NCBI RefSeq assembly: GCF_028401955.1
Contig: NZ_JAQOTJ010000012.1
Coordinates: 1 to 64,000, forward strand
Direction of reading: 5' to 3'
Source: Bacillus sp. BP-3
GTDB lineage: Bacteria > Bacillota > Bacilli > Bacillales > Bacillaceae_G
DNA: 64,000 bases
The notes under the pieces are model-generated. The model was not told the origin of the DNA. It did no database searches and was given only the letters and a program-made list of their open reading frames with translations. The position numbers and the translations under genes are program-made. The first letter of the stretch is position 1, and the number at the start of each line of letters is the position of its first letter. Shown in pieces: positions 55,035 to 62,681 of the stretch.

Positions 55035-55245
55035 CCATATAGTATTCAATTTCTTTTCTAATCGACTCTAAATTTTCATGCTTCAATAATTCTTCAGCAG
55101 CTTCATTTAAAACGTTTAATGCTTCACCCTTATCAGAATACACACCATAATCAATTCTTTCACATTCTTCGTTCTCATAAATTAGAATAAAAGCTTCCCA
55201 GTCATCATGAGTTTCATTACTATGTAAATGTTTTTCAATTTCCAC
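55027..55245 (-). CDS. Small acidic phage-type protein
   Basis: A 72-residue soluble acidic protein (MEIEKHLHSNETHDDWEAF...) with alternating Glu and hydrophobics. No family recognised. It follows the wHTH protein gene by 27 bp on the same strand, so they are likely one transcript ending at the hairpin 55002-55034. Confidence 0.6.
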   Translation of the reverse strand: MEIEKHLHSNETHDDWEAFILIYENEECERIDYGVYSDKGEALNVLNEAAEELLKHENLESIRKEIEYYMDL

Positions 55246-55272
55246 GAATTATCACCATCCTTATAGTTAAGA

Positions 55273-56124
55273 TTATATAACAACACTCTTACCACCATCA
55301 TAATCATACAATTCCTCAAAATACTTTTCACGAAACTTTTTCTTCATGATCCCATACATGTACCCCTTGAAGTCTCTCACTCTGCCCATCTTTATCCCTC
55401 TGATAGCTTGTCTAAGACTTTGCACACCTATATCAAGCTTTATGTCATGTTCATTTTCATAAGCATTCTTATACGCACAGATTTCTACACGTTGCCACAA
55501 TGACTCAATAGTTTTAGCAGAGTTCCAGAAACAACTTGCTAGTTTAGTAAATTCACTTGGTACACACTCAGATGTGAATTCTGCTGTCAGTTCTTGTTGT
55601 TCTTCATTTACTTTTTCACATTTAAATTGACTAACAATGGTAGCGTCTATGTTACGTTTATTTATATCTTTTTTGTTGCTAGTTTTAGAAAGATTACCAG
55701 TTTCTGCTCCGTCAATTTTCTTATCATTCAGTACGTCAGATTGTTGAGAAATGGAATTCCCCTTCTCTTCTTGTAATGGATAACGCTGAAATACATAAAC
55801 ATTATGACATTGTTTTCCCTTACTAAATGTGTTATTAACAACGATCATACCGAACTTCTTTGCTTTCCGAAGCATACGTTCAAAACTACTACGTGATATC
55901 CCAACATCATCTTTATGAGTAGCTGCAACAATAGTTTGTATCTTCGCATTGGATACACCGGGAAACTTGCTACTATATCTGATTAGTCGCTTCAATGCTA
56001 CCAATTCAGACTTAGTTAATAAATTCTTTATATCAATCATCCATTGTTCAATACAGTCATTGAAATTTTTCAAATCACGAAACTGTGATAGCTCTGCATA
56101 TTGATTAATGTTTCCCGGTTTCAT
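55273..56124 (-). CDS. wHTH replication-type protein
   Basis: A 283-residue protein. The N-terminal part (about 30-110) looks like a winged helix as in phage replication initiators (LTKSELVALKRLIRYSSKFPGVSNAKIQTIV and ISRSSFERMLRKAKKFGMIVVNNTF). A low-complexity linker follows, then a basic helical C-terminus (RQAIRGIKMGRVRDFKGYMYGIMKKKFREKYF) such as occurs in DnaD-like or RepA-like proteins. Similar proteins recur on B. cereus group prophages and plasmids, where they are called cytosolic proteins. DNA binding is inferred. Confidence 0.65.
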   Translation of the reverse strand: MKPGNINQYAELSQFRDLKNFNDCIEQWMIDIKNLLTKSELVALKRLIRYSSKFPGVSNAKIQTIVAATHKDDVGISRSSFERMLRKAKKFGMIVVNNTFSKGKQCHNVYVFQRYPLQEEKGNSISQQSDVLNDKKIDGAETGNLSKTSNKKDINKRNIDATIVSQFKCEKVNEEQQELTAEFTSECVPSEFTKLASCFWNSAKTIESLWQRVEICAYKNAYENEHDIKLDIGVQSLRQAIRGIKMGRVRDFKGYMYGIMKKKFREKYFEELYDYDGGKSVVI

Positions 56125-56228
56125 CCTTTTCCCCTCCTTCCACTAAATTTAGGCATAGTTAAGAAAAGGTACATCTTCTCGTTGATAATTAAAAGATGTA
56201 CCCCTGATGTTTATAAATAAAACAATTA

Positions 56229-56510
56229 TTAATTCACTAATTTATATTCGCTTGCATCATACGCTTCTTCAATACCAGATAACTCATCAGATTCCCAATC
56301 TTCGTGCCATTCAACAATACCATCCACCGTTAAAAGTTTACCTTGAAAAACATGACCACAAGACGAAACAAGCGTATGTAAATCTTCAATTGTTGCTAAT
56401 TTGTATGTAGAATCAATTTGTTTTGCCTCTGTTTCGCTTTCTGTAATTCCCCATTCTTCTACAGTGTCATAAACAAATACTTTTTTGACATTTTCATTAA
56501 TTGCTATCAT
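56229..56510 (-). CDS. Small phage-type hypothetical protein
   Basis: A 93-residue acidic soluble protein (MIAINENVKKVFVYDTVEEWG...). Starts after AGGGAGAGATTCACA on the minus strand. It faces the divergent XRE gene across a spacer full of inverted repeats, so it is probably repressed by that regulator. Family not recognised. Confidence 0.6.
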   Translation of the reverse strand: MIAINENVKKVFVYDTVEEWGITESETEAKQIDSTYKLATIEDLHTLVSSCGHVFQGKLLTVDGIVEWHEDWESDELSGIEEAYDASEYKLVN

Positions 56511-56533
56511 GTGAATCTCTCCCTATAAAAAAA

Positions 56534-56696
56534 TATAAGAAATCAGGAAGTACAACTTATAGTATAAAAAATTCGATTTCTTATACTTAATTTACACTAT
56601 CAAATACAAACAAGTCAACATTAATTTCGGAGTATCTTTCGTTTAGTAGTAAAAAATATATAATTTGTGATAGAATTAGTTCGAGAAGTTGTACTT
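56534..56696. promoter_or_regulatory. Nested inverted repeats in the divergent switch region
   Basis: TATAAGAAATC (56534-56544) pairs with GATTTCTTATA (56575-56585). AAGTACAACTT (56548-56558) pairs with AAGTTGTACTT (56686-56696). All arms are perfect 11-mers, and the second pair flanks the whole spacer near both transcript starts. The XRE protein is the obvious binder. Confidence 0.65.
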
Positions 56697-56722
56697 TTTA
56701 AAAATGAAAGGATGATTTATAA

Positions 56723-56950
56723 ATGGTCTTAAAAGCCAGTTATAAACCAATGGAAATTACTTTAATCAAAAGAGATAAAACAAAGAGCGATTTAAAAAGG
56801 GATCTTAAAATATCTCCATCAACACTAGCTAAGATGTCTAAGGGAGAAAATGTAGCTCTATCTGTATTAATTAGTATTTGTGAATATCTTGAGTGTAATA
56901 TCGAAGAAGTAATTGAATTAGTTGAAGACAACAAAAAAGATCACCAATAA
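56723..56950 (+). CDS. XRE family phage-type regulator
   Basis: A 75-residue HTH protein: ITLIKRDKTKSDLKRDLKISPSTLAKMSKGENVALSVLISICEYLECNIEEVIE, the compact Cro/CI form that B. subtilis prophages and restriction-linked loci use. Starts after AAAGGATGATTTATAA. It ends at the terminator 57011-57034. Likely the local switch regulator of the divergent gene pair. Confidence 0.85.
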   Translation: MVLKASYKPMEITLIKRDKTKSDLKRDLKISPSTLAKMSKGENVALSVLISICEYLECNIEEVIELVEDNKKDHQ

Positions 56951-57010
56951 TTTGATGAACTTAAAAATTTCGTTAATAAATAAAATAATTATTTAGTTTG
57001 ACAACAAAGG

Positions 57011-57034
57011 AGACCATCAATGATTCGATGGTCT
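57011..57034 (+). terminator. Terminator of the XRE gene
   Basis: AGACCATC (57011-57018) and GATGGTCT (57027-57034), then TTCTTCTTT. Confidence 0.85.
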
Positions 57035-57189
57035 TTCTTCTTTATCATTAACAATTTTTATTTCTAGTTTTAACAAGTGAAATTTCACGTATAAATAATT
57101 ATTTCATTTATAAACTGAATATTTTGACTTTTAAATACAAATTAATGTATAATCCTATTGAATTTTAAATATCTTTGGGAGGAATGAAA

Positions 57190-57354
57190 ATGAAAGATAA
57201 GGATAAGGGTAAAAGTAAGAAAAAAGACAAACACAATTATAGACTTAAAATTAAGTATGCAGAACCTGATGAAAATGGTAATGTTGTGACATTTGAAGAG
57301 TTATTAAACAGTGATAGATTCAAAGAAATTGTTAAGAAAATAATCTTTGATTAA
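57190..57354 (+). CDS. Small basic protein
   Basis: A 54-residue protein: a lysine-rich start (MKDKDKGKSKKKDKHN) and an acidic second half (AEPDENGNVVTFEELL...). The second ATG (57190) is 7 bases from GGGAGG. It is too short for ordinary gene calling but has a clear ribosome site and no stops. No family known. Confidence 0.55.
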   Translation: MKDKDKGKSKKKDKHNYRLKIKYAEPDENGNVVTFEELLNSDRFKEIVKKIIFD

Positions 57355-57502
57355 ACCTAATCCACATTTTTAGCTAGTTTAAAATTGATTAGAGGAATAA
57401 TCCCTCTTCCTTATGGATAAATTTACCTTTACGTTTGATATACTTAAATAAAATGAATCAATTAATATATATAAAATCATTTAAATTATAGGGGGATAAA
57501 GG

Positions 57503-57775
57503 ATGGATGGACAAAACATTATTAAATGTCCTAAATGCGGTAGCAATAAAATACAATTAATAAAGAAATCTCATGTAATTGGAATTTTGTTTCTATGTAT
57601 GTCATTATCTACAATTTTCATTATCACAATACCTATTGCATTTATTTTCTTTATTTTAATGATTGGTGCTCTATTTGGTAAAGTACGTCGTGCAAGATGC
57701 CTAGAATGTAAACACATAATAAAAAAGGTTGAAGAAGAACAGTATAAAGAATTCGTGCGTCAATTTGGCATATAA
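57503..57775 (+). CDS. Zinc-ribbon membrane protein
   Basis: A 90-residue protein with a split zinc ribbon (KCPKCGSNKI at the N-terminus, RCLECKHII near the C-terminus) around two membrane spans (VIGILFLCMSLSTIFIITIPIAFIFFILMIGALF). Starts after AGGGGGATAAAGG. Such small membrane zinc ribbons occur in phages and mobile elements; function unknown. Confidence 0.7.
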   Translation: MDGQNIIKCPKCGSNKIQLIKKSHVIGILFLCMSLSTIFIITIPIAFIFFILMIGALFGKVRRARCLECKHIIKKVEEEQYKEFVRQFGI

Positions 57776-57785
57776 AATAAAAGAA

Positions 57786-57807
57786 GCCGCCCTATAAAGG
57801 CGGTTTT
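57786..57807. terminator. Bidirectional terminator
   Basis: CCGCC and GGCGG pair around CTATAAA with TTTT on the plus side and AAAAGAAG before it, between convergent genes. Confidence 0.8.
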
Positions 57808-57816
57808 ACTTTACGC

Positions 57817-58191
57817 TTATACATTCATTTCTTCTAAACTCGCTACCATCTCATCTAATACATTTTCCTTCAAATATAAAAGTGCTGCCACCTCTTCCTT
57901 AGTCATACCTCGAAAATCATGTATGCCGTTTAATAACAACCAATCAGCGTTACCTATTATATTTCGATAACGTTTCTGCTCTATCTCGTTTGGTATCATC
58001 ATAAGCATTTCTTCAAGACTAGTAATCATAAACCTACTGTGATCTTCGCCAATAAAATATACTGTTATACAATCAGTAGCCTTATGAATTTCAAAACGAT
58101 ATGTACTGTTACCACGTTTAACCTCTGCAATATGCCATATTAACTCTTGCCCTTCTGACATGAATACATCGTAGATTTGTGTTTGTTTCAC
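57817..58191 (-). CDS. Hypothetical phage-type protein
   Basis: A 124-residue soluble acidic protein (MKQTQIYDVFMSEGQELIWHIAEVKRGNSTYRFEIHKATDC...). Mixed alpha/beta by appearance. No motif recognised. It is divergent from the HEPN-like gene with a perfect 18-bp-arm hairpin between them. Confidence 0.6.
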   Translation of the reverse strand: MKQTQIYDVFMSEGQELIWHIAEVKRGNSTYRFEIHKATDCITVYFIGEDHSRFMITSLEEMLMMIPNEIEQKRYRNIIGNADWLLLNGIHDFRGMTKEEVAALLYLKENVLDEMVASLEEMNV

Positions 58192-58535
58192 TTACCTCAT
58201 CTCCTTTTACTGTGATTAGTTATATGTAAAATTTTAGTGGGTAGATATTAAGAAGGTGTAAATACAGTATAAACTTTCTATTAACATTAAAAGAAGATGA
58301 TACAAATTAAGATAAATTGCTTTCGAAAGTATTCCCAAAAATCACTGAACAATAAAGATTAATGTTACATGACATTAATCTTTATTGTTAAAAGGAATAT
58401 AACACGATAAAATGAAATTATTGGAATTAAATTATTAATCTATTTATAACTATGTCGCATTAGTATTGATACTTTTTTAGAAATATCTAGTCTTGATGAA
58501 AACTATATTTTAAACAAAGATAGGAGAACGAAATA
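58192..58535. other. Divergent spacer before the HEPN-like gene
   Basis: No gene. It contains the hairpin at 58348-58389 and an AT-rich promoter-like region. AGATAGGAGAACGAAATA precedes the start at 58536. Confidence 0.5.
58348..58389. promoter_or_regulatory. Perfect hairpin, 18-bp arms
   Basis: AACAATAAAGATTAATGT (58348-58365) and ACATTAATCTTTATTGTT (58372-58389) are exact inverted copies with a 6-nt loop. It lies between divergent genes, so it is more likely an operator or leader hairpin than a terminator. Confidence 0.65.
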
Positions 58536-59384
58536 ATGGATGAAGGTAAACATCGATATAGATTTGAATTTCCAAATGCTCCTAAACTTGACTTTTTTTC
58601 TGAATTAGCCGAAGTAAACAGACTAGCACAAGAAGCGATTAAGAAGTTTATAGAAGCGCGTATGCAAATATTAGAATCGATTAACGAATCTCTAGTACCA
58701 TTACGTGATATAGATTTGAAAGAAGTTGAACGATCTTGGAAAAAGTCTGCTGAGAAATTAGGGAAAAAAGGTTGGACTATCCCAATGAACATGACACCGG
58801 GAGAGGTAATTGGATTATCTCAAATTGAAGATCAAGATGAACTAGATTCAGTATTATATGATTTTTACTCAAATGAAAAAGAATATCAGCATATTAAAAG
58901 GATTGTCCTTGAACATGAACTGGTCAATGATTGGAAAGAGCTTCTAGAGCAATGTTTTGAGAATTATGAGACGGGAAATTATTTAATTACAATTCCTAAT
59001 CTATTTATTATTATTGAAAATATTGCCCATATTCTTATCTCACCGAGATATCAAAAATATATAAATCCTAATAAAAGAACTTCTTTAAGAGCTAAGTATA
59101 AGAAAGTGCAGCAAGAAATTAAAACAGATAGGACATACATTATATTCTATGTTTCAGTAGCAGAATTTTTAAACAAAATATTCGTATTTGGAGATTTCGA
59201 CAATAATCTAACTCGTTTATCAATTATAAATAGAGATTGGGTACTACATGGTCGTGACTATCCAAGTAATTGGAGAAAAGTGGATGCATTAAGGCTATTT
59301 AGTGCACTACATACAATTATAGAGTTAGATTTCTTGCTTGAAGATTTAAATAAAGAAGTTCAAGATAAGGAATTAGTTAAATGA
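58536..59384 (+). CDS. HEPN-like protein (candidate defence or toxin RNase)
   Basis: A 282-residue, mostly helical soluble protein. The C-terminal third contains INRDWVLHGRDYPSNW: Arg233 and His238 form Rx4H, the catalytic motif of HEPN RNases, set in predicted helices (YIIFYVSVAEFLNKIF before, ALRLFSALHTIIELDFLL after) as the fold requires. HEPN proteins act in abortive infection and toxin systems. N-terminal 130 residues are of unknown fold. It stands alone with its own hairpins, in the prophage cargo region. The name is an inference from one motif. Confidence 0.5.
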   Translation: MDEGKHRYRFEFPNAPKLDFFSELAEVNRLAQEAIKKFIEARMQILESINESLVPLRDIDLKEVERSWKKSAEKLGKKGWTIPMNMTPGEVIGLSQIEDQDELDSVLYDFYSNEKEYQHIKRIVLEHELVNDWKELLEQCFENYETGNYLITIPNLFIIIENIAHILISPRYQKYINPNKRTSLRAKYKKVQQEIKTDRTYIIFYVSVAEFLNKIFVFGDFDNNLTRLSIINRDWVLHGRDYPSNWRKVDALRLFSALHTIIELDFLLEDLNKEVQDKELVK

Positions 59385-59417
59385 AATTATTACTTAAAAT
59401 ATTACAAAGCATTAAAT

Positions 59418-59500
59418 CGAATCTTAAGGGTATATTGTAAACACACCTTTAAGATTCCATAATAATTTTCCATGCAAAAGAAGAGATTTTTCTCTTCTTT
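59418..59500 (+). terminator. Two consecutive hairpins
   Basis: GAATCTTAAGGGT and ACCTTTAAGATTC pair at about 59418-59456. Then AAGAAGAGA and TCTCTTCTT (about 59479-59499), followed by TTTTATTTTATTT, make a strong terminator. Confidence 0.8.
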
Positions 59501-59624
59501 TTTATTTTATTTCCCCTTACTCCTCTTTTACGTTTATAGGTAATTTTCCAGTGAGTAGATATTAATAAAATATAAAAATAGTACAAGTTTCTTATCAATA
59601 CAACTCATCTATAATTTACTAATA

Positions 59625-59633
59625 TGGTATAAT
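59625..59633 (+). promoter_or_regulatory. Extended -10 promoter of the toxin module
   Basis: TGGTATAAT (TGnTATAAT) lies 37 bp upstream of the first toxin-module gene. No good -35 is seen, as expected for an extended -10. Confidence 0.65.
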
Positions 59634-59669
59634 TTTCATAGTTTATTAAGTACAGAAAGGATTCAAGTA

Positions 59670-59945
59670 ATGGGGAAATTTCAAAGTAATCTTCAAACTG
59701 CACAACAAATTGCTACGCAAATGGGAAACGCTGCTGACACAATCCAAAGTGCCACAAACAGATCGATAATAAAAGCGTCACGTACAACGTTATCCGTCAA
59801 CGCCAAAGCACAAGAAGCAAATCAACAAGCTTTGGAATTAACGAAACAATTTTATAGCGCCTTTCAACAAGCTGTTAACAATATTCATTCTGTAGCTCAA
59901 GATTTTGAGCGTATGGATAACGAACTTCAAAGAATTTTTAAGTGA
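59670..59945 (+). CDS. DUF3130/TIGR04197 protein, LXG-associated (Lap3-type)
   Basis: A 91-residue helical hairpin protein (MGKFQSNLQTAQQIATQMGNAADTI...QSFYSAFQQAV-like) of the TIGR04197/DUF3130 family, WXG100-sized. In studied LXG systems this family binds the LXG domain and helps target the toxin to the type VII secretion system. Starts after AAAGGATTCAAGTA. First gene of the four-gene module; 41 bp to the next. Confidence 0.85.
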   Translation: MGKFQSNLQTAQQIATQMGNAADTIQSATNRSIIKASRTTLSVNAKAQEANQQALELTKQFYSAFQQAVNNIHSVAQDFERMDNELQRIFK

Positions 59946-59986
59946 CATAGCAACCTACACGAACATAGAAAAGTAGGAGTGAAAAA

Positions 59987-60349
59987 ATGAGTCAAGATAT
60001 CCAAAAACAAATGAGTCAACTGAACGAAAAATTAAGAAGTCTGTCTGAAGAACAATATCAAAATCAACGCGCGATTCAAAGGCAAGAACAAGCGGAAGCA
60101 GGTTTTTATCAATGGAAAGGTCAAAGTTATCGACTGTTTGATCGTTTATTAGAAACTTGGCATAACGATAGAGAACTAGGACAATTCTTTCATAACATCC
60201 GCCAAGATGCACAGCAAATTGAGCGAAAACTTACATACGAATTGGAAGACCAAAAAGAAACATTGCTAAAGGAGAAACAAAACTTAAGCAAGCTAGAAAA
60301 TGACATTCACCATCAGCGCCAAAAATTAGCACTGGAGGTGAAGTCATGA
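59987..60349 (+). CDS. DUF3958 protein, LXG-associated (Lap4-type)
   Basis: A 120-residue coiled-coil protein (MSQDIQKQMSQLNEKLRSL... and a second long helix rich in Glu/Gln/Lys) of the DUF3958 family, the second small partner that binds the LXG helical stalk for export. Starts after TAGGAGTGAAAAA. It overlaps the toxin start by 4 bp (ATGA), indicating stoichiometric production. Confidence 0.85.
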   Translation: MSQDIQKQMSQLNEKLRSLSEEQYQNQRAIQRQEQAEAGFYQWKGQSYRLFDRLLETWHNDRELGQFFHNIRQDAQQIERKLTYELEDQKETLLKEKQNLSKLENDIHHQRQKLALEVKS

Positions 60350-62004
60350 GTCTAAACATGTATCTAGGAGAAGTGCAATCTCAAACACAAAGTATGAATG
60401 CTATGTGTACTGCAACGATTCAAGGAATGGAACAAGCCATCAATTCGATTGATGCTTTTATGTTCGATGCAGTTTTGCAAGGACAAACTTATGGCAGCGC
60501 AAAAGCCTTCTTTGCACAAACATTCCGCCCTTTAGCACAAGGAATTATTTACTTGTGTGAAGAATTAATTCGTCAAAATAATGCCTTTCCAAACGATTTT
60601 CAATCAAAAGTAGCCACAACGGATGTTATTGAGCAAGAAATAAAGGAACAGATGCTACAAATTGACCGAACGAAAGCAGGTATTGAAGGAATTAGTAATG
60701 TCCTTCCGGCTATGCAAGCTATGATGGGTATTTTTGATGCAATGAAACAGAAGTTGCAAGAAAAATTGGAACATCTGTATGAATTCAATTATACTTCTAG
60801 TAGTAACTATGATACAGCAATTCAACTAGCTGCCAGTATTGCACGAGGGCTTGCTGAAGTTCAAAGTGGAAAAGGTTTTAGTCCCGCATCAGGCACATTT
60901 AGTACACAAGGGTTGAATATGGAGTGGGCAGCCCCTATTCAAGAAATTATAGCAAAGCGTCAAGCAGAAGAATTTTCTAGTCAAGGGGTTGAAGAGTTAG
61001 GTCAATCTGATTTCATGAAGAATGACAAGACTGCATTAGATCAATTTAAAGAAGGATGGCAAATCGGTTCTGGACGAGCTATTGGAGACTCAATAGAAGA
61101 TATTAAAGCATTGAGAGACAAGGAAACGTGGGAAGCTATGGCGTATGCTGCATTCCACCCTTTTGATACCCTTAAAACCATGTGCAATGTGCTTTCAGAT
61201 TCGTATATTAAGAATGTGAAAAATGGCGATTTTGAAGATGGAGTAATATGGTTCAGTTATGGCGCAACACAATTCGCAACAGGTGTACTTTTTGATAAAG
61301 GTATGGGTACATTTGCAAAAGTGTTAAGAGAAGTTAGATATGCAAAAGTAAAGGACGTCAAAGTACCACGTATACAACAAACTGTTACAAATTGGGTTGG
61401 TAATTTAAGTATAGAAAATCGACTTGCTTTTGCTGATACAAATGGATTTAATCTAAGGTCTAGCTTTGATTCCTCTGCTTTTAATAAAGCCGAGGATACA
61501 ATGGTATATGCTAAAACAACAGGTGGAAAACCTAGGGTTAAGGATGTACAAGAGGTAATTCAAGACTACGCAGATAAGGTTCTTGATAGAGTAAAGGTAG
61601 AAAACGAATATCCACCATCAGTTAAGGAATCTGATATACTAAGAGGAGAGCTGAAAGATGCTGGAATTCAACCACCTCCATACCGTAATGCGGCGCATCA
61701 TATAGTTCCTTGGAAGGACAGGAAAGCTATTGAGGCACAAGAATTATTAGAAGAGTTTGGAATCCACCATGACTCTGCTGCTAATGGGGTTTTTCTACCT
61801 ATGGTAAAAAAGGAAATAAATCCATACGTGACTACAGAAACATTACATATTGGGAGTCATTCAGCAGAGTATGCAGATGAAGTAGCTAGAGTGTTAAAAG
61901 AAGTTAAAGAATATGGCGGTACTCAAGCTGATGCTATTGCAGCTCTACATGACATAAGAATACGTTTATTAAAGGGAAGTTTAGACTTAAATAAATCAAA
62001 ATAA
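60346..62004 (+). CDS. LXG polymorphic toxin with C-terminal AHH nuclease
   Basis: A 552-residue secreted toxin. Residues 1 to about 200 are the LXG domain (MSLNMYLGEVQSQTQSMNA... AKAFFAQTFRPLAQGIIYL), which is exported by the type VII system. Residues about 240-345 form a pre-toxin linker. The C-terminus from about 430 has RNAAHHIVPWKD (AHH at 450-452), then GIHHDSAANGVFLP and TLHIGSHSAEYADEVARVL, the AHH family of His-Me finger nucleases. It should cut DNA or RNA in competing bacteria. An imm11-like gene follows. No signal peptide, as expected for this pathway. Confidence 0.9.
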   Translation: MSLNMYLGEVQSQTQSMNAMCTATIQGMEQAINSIDAFMFDAVLQGQTYGSAKAFFAQTFRPLAQGIIYLCEELIRQNNAFPNDFQSKVATTDVIEQEIKEQMLQIDRTKAGIEGISNVLPAMQAMMGIFDAMKQKLQEKLEHLYEFNYTSSSNYDTAIQLAASIARGLAEVQSGKGFSPASGTFSTQGLNMEWAAPIQEIIAKRQAEEFSSQGVEELGQSDFMKNDKTALDQFKEGWQIGSGRAIGDSIEDIKALRDKETWEAMAYAAFHPFDTLKTMCNVLSDSYIKNVKNGDFEDGVIWFSYGATQFATGVLFDKGMGTFAKVLREVRYAKVKDVKVPRIQQTVTNWVGNLSIENRLAFADTNGFNLRSSFDSSAFNKAEDTMVYAKTTGGKPRVKDVQEVIQDYADKVLDRVKVENEYPPSVKESDILRGELKDAGIQPPPYRNAAHHIVPWKDRKAIEAQELLEEFGIHHDSAANGVFLPMVKKEINPYVTTETLHIGSHSAEYADEVARVLKEVKEYGGTQADAIAALHDIRIRLLKGSLDLNKSK

Positions 62005-62039
62005 ATAATAAATATCTTAAATCTCAAAGGAGAATGATA

Positions 62040-62609
62040 ATGAAAATTTGGGAATTGAGAAGTTCGTTTGATGACTATGAATCCTTTCAACTATTGAATT
62101 ATAAAGAAGACAAAAAATATTTTGAAGGGAAATTCAACTCTACAGCAGTTTTATTAGATTCATGGGGAGAAATATTCATTGAATGTATAGAAGAAGGAAA
62201 TCAAAGCGACTGTCCGCATTTCTGGGGAGAAACTGGTTCAATAATGATTAGTGAACAAGCAAAAAATTTATTAGAGCCTTTAATAGGTGCTAATGTTGAA
62301 TTTCTTCCACTTGTTCATAATAAAACAAATGAAGTATATTATCTAGTCCATGTTTTAAATGTACTAGATGCAATTGACAGTAATAAAGCAATCTTTAAAA
62401 AATTAATCACAGGTCTAGTAATAGGATGTGAAAAATTCGCATTTATTCCTAATACTGTTCACAATGAAATGATTTTTAAAGTATATATAAATCAAAGAAT
62501 TCATCCTACTTCGGTTTTCGTATCAGATGAATTTAGAAATACAATTTTAAAAAATGATTTAAAAGGCTTTAAATTTATTGAGGTATGGGATTCGGAATCA
62601 AGTATATAA
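62040..62609 (+). CDS. Immunity protein of the LXG/AHH toxin (imm11/DUF1629-like)
   Basis: A 189-residue soluble acidic protein (MKIWELRSSFDDYESFQLL... ending FKFIEVWDSESS). The layout resembles the imm11 (DUF1629) immunity family often found with AHH-type nucleases. ATG at 62040 is 8 bases from AAAGGAG; the ATG six bases earlier is too close. It begins 35 bp after the toxin stop, so it is made from the same transcript and should block the nuclease in the producer. Family call from memory; position is the stronger evidence. Confidence 0.72.
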   Translation: MKIWELRSSFDDYESFQLLNYKEDKKYFEGKFNSTAVLLDSWGEIFIECIEEGNQSDCPHFWGETGSIMISEQAKNLLEPLIGANVEFLPLVHNKTNEVYYLVHVLNVLDAIDSNKAIFKKLITGLVIGCEKFAFIPNTVHNEMIFKVYINQRIHPTSVFVSDEFRNTILKNDLKGFKFIEVWDSESSI

Positions 62610-62645
62610 TCAAAGTTCTAATTTAATCATGCTGTAAACTAAAGA

Positions 62646-62677
62646 AAATCCGACTCATATTAGATTGAGTCGGATTT
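62646..62677. terminator. Bidirectional terminator
   Basis: AAATCCGACTC (62646-62656) and GAGTCGGATTT (62667-62677), between the convergent immunity and amidase genes. Confidence 0.85.
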
Positions 62678-62681
62678 ATTA

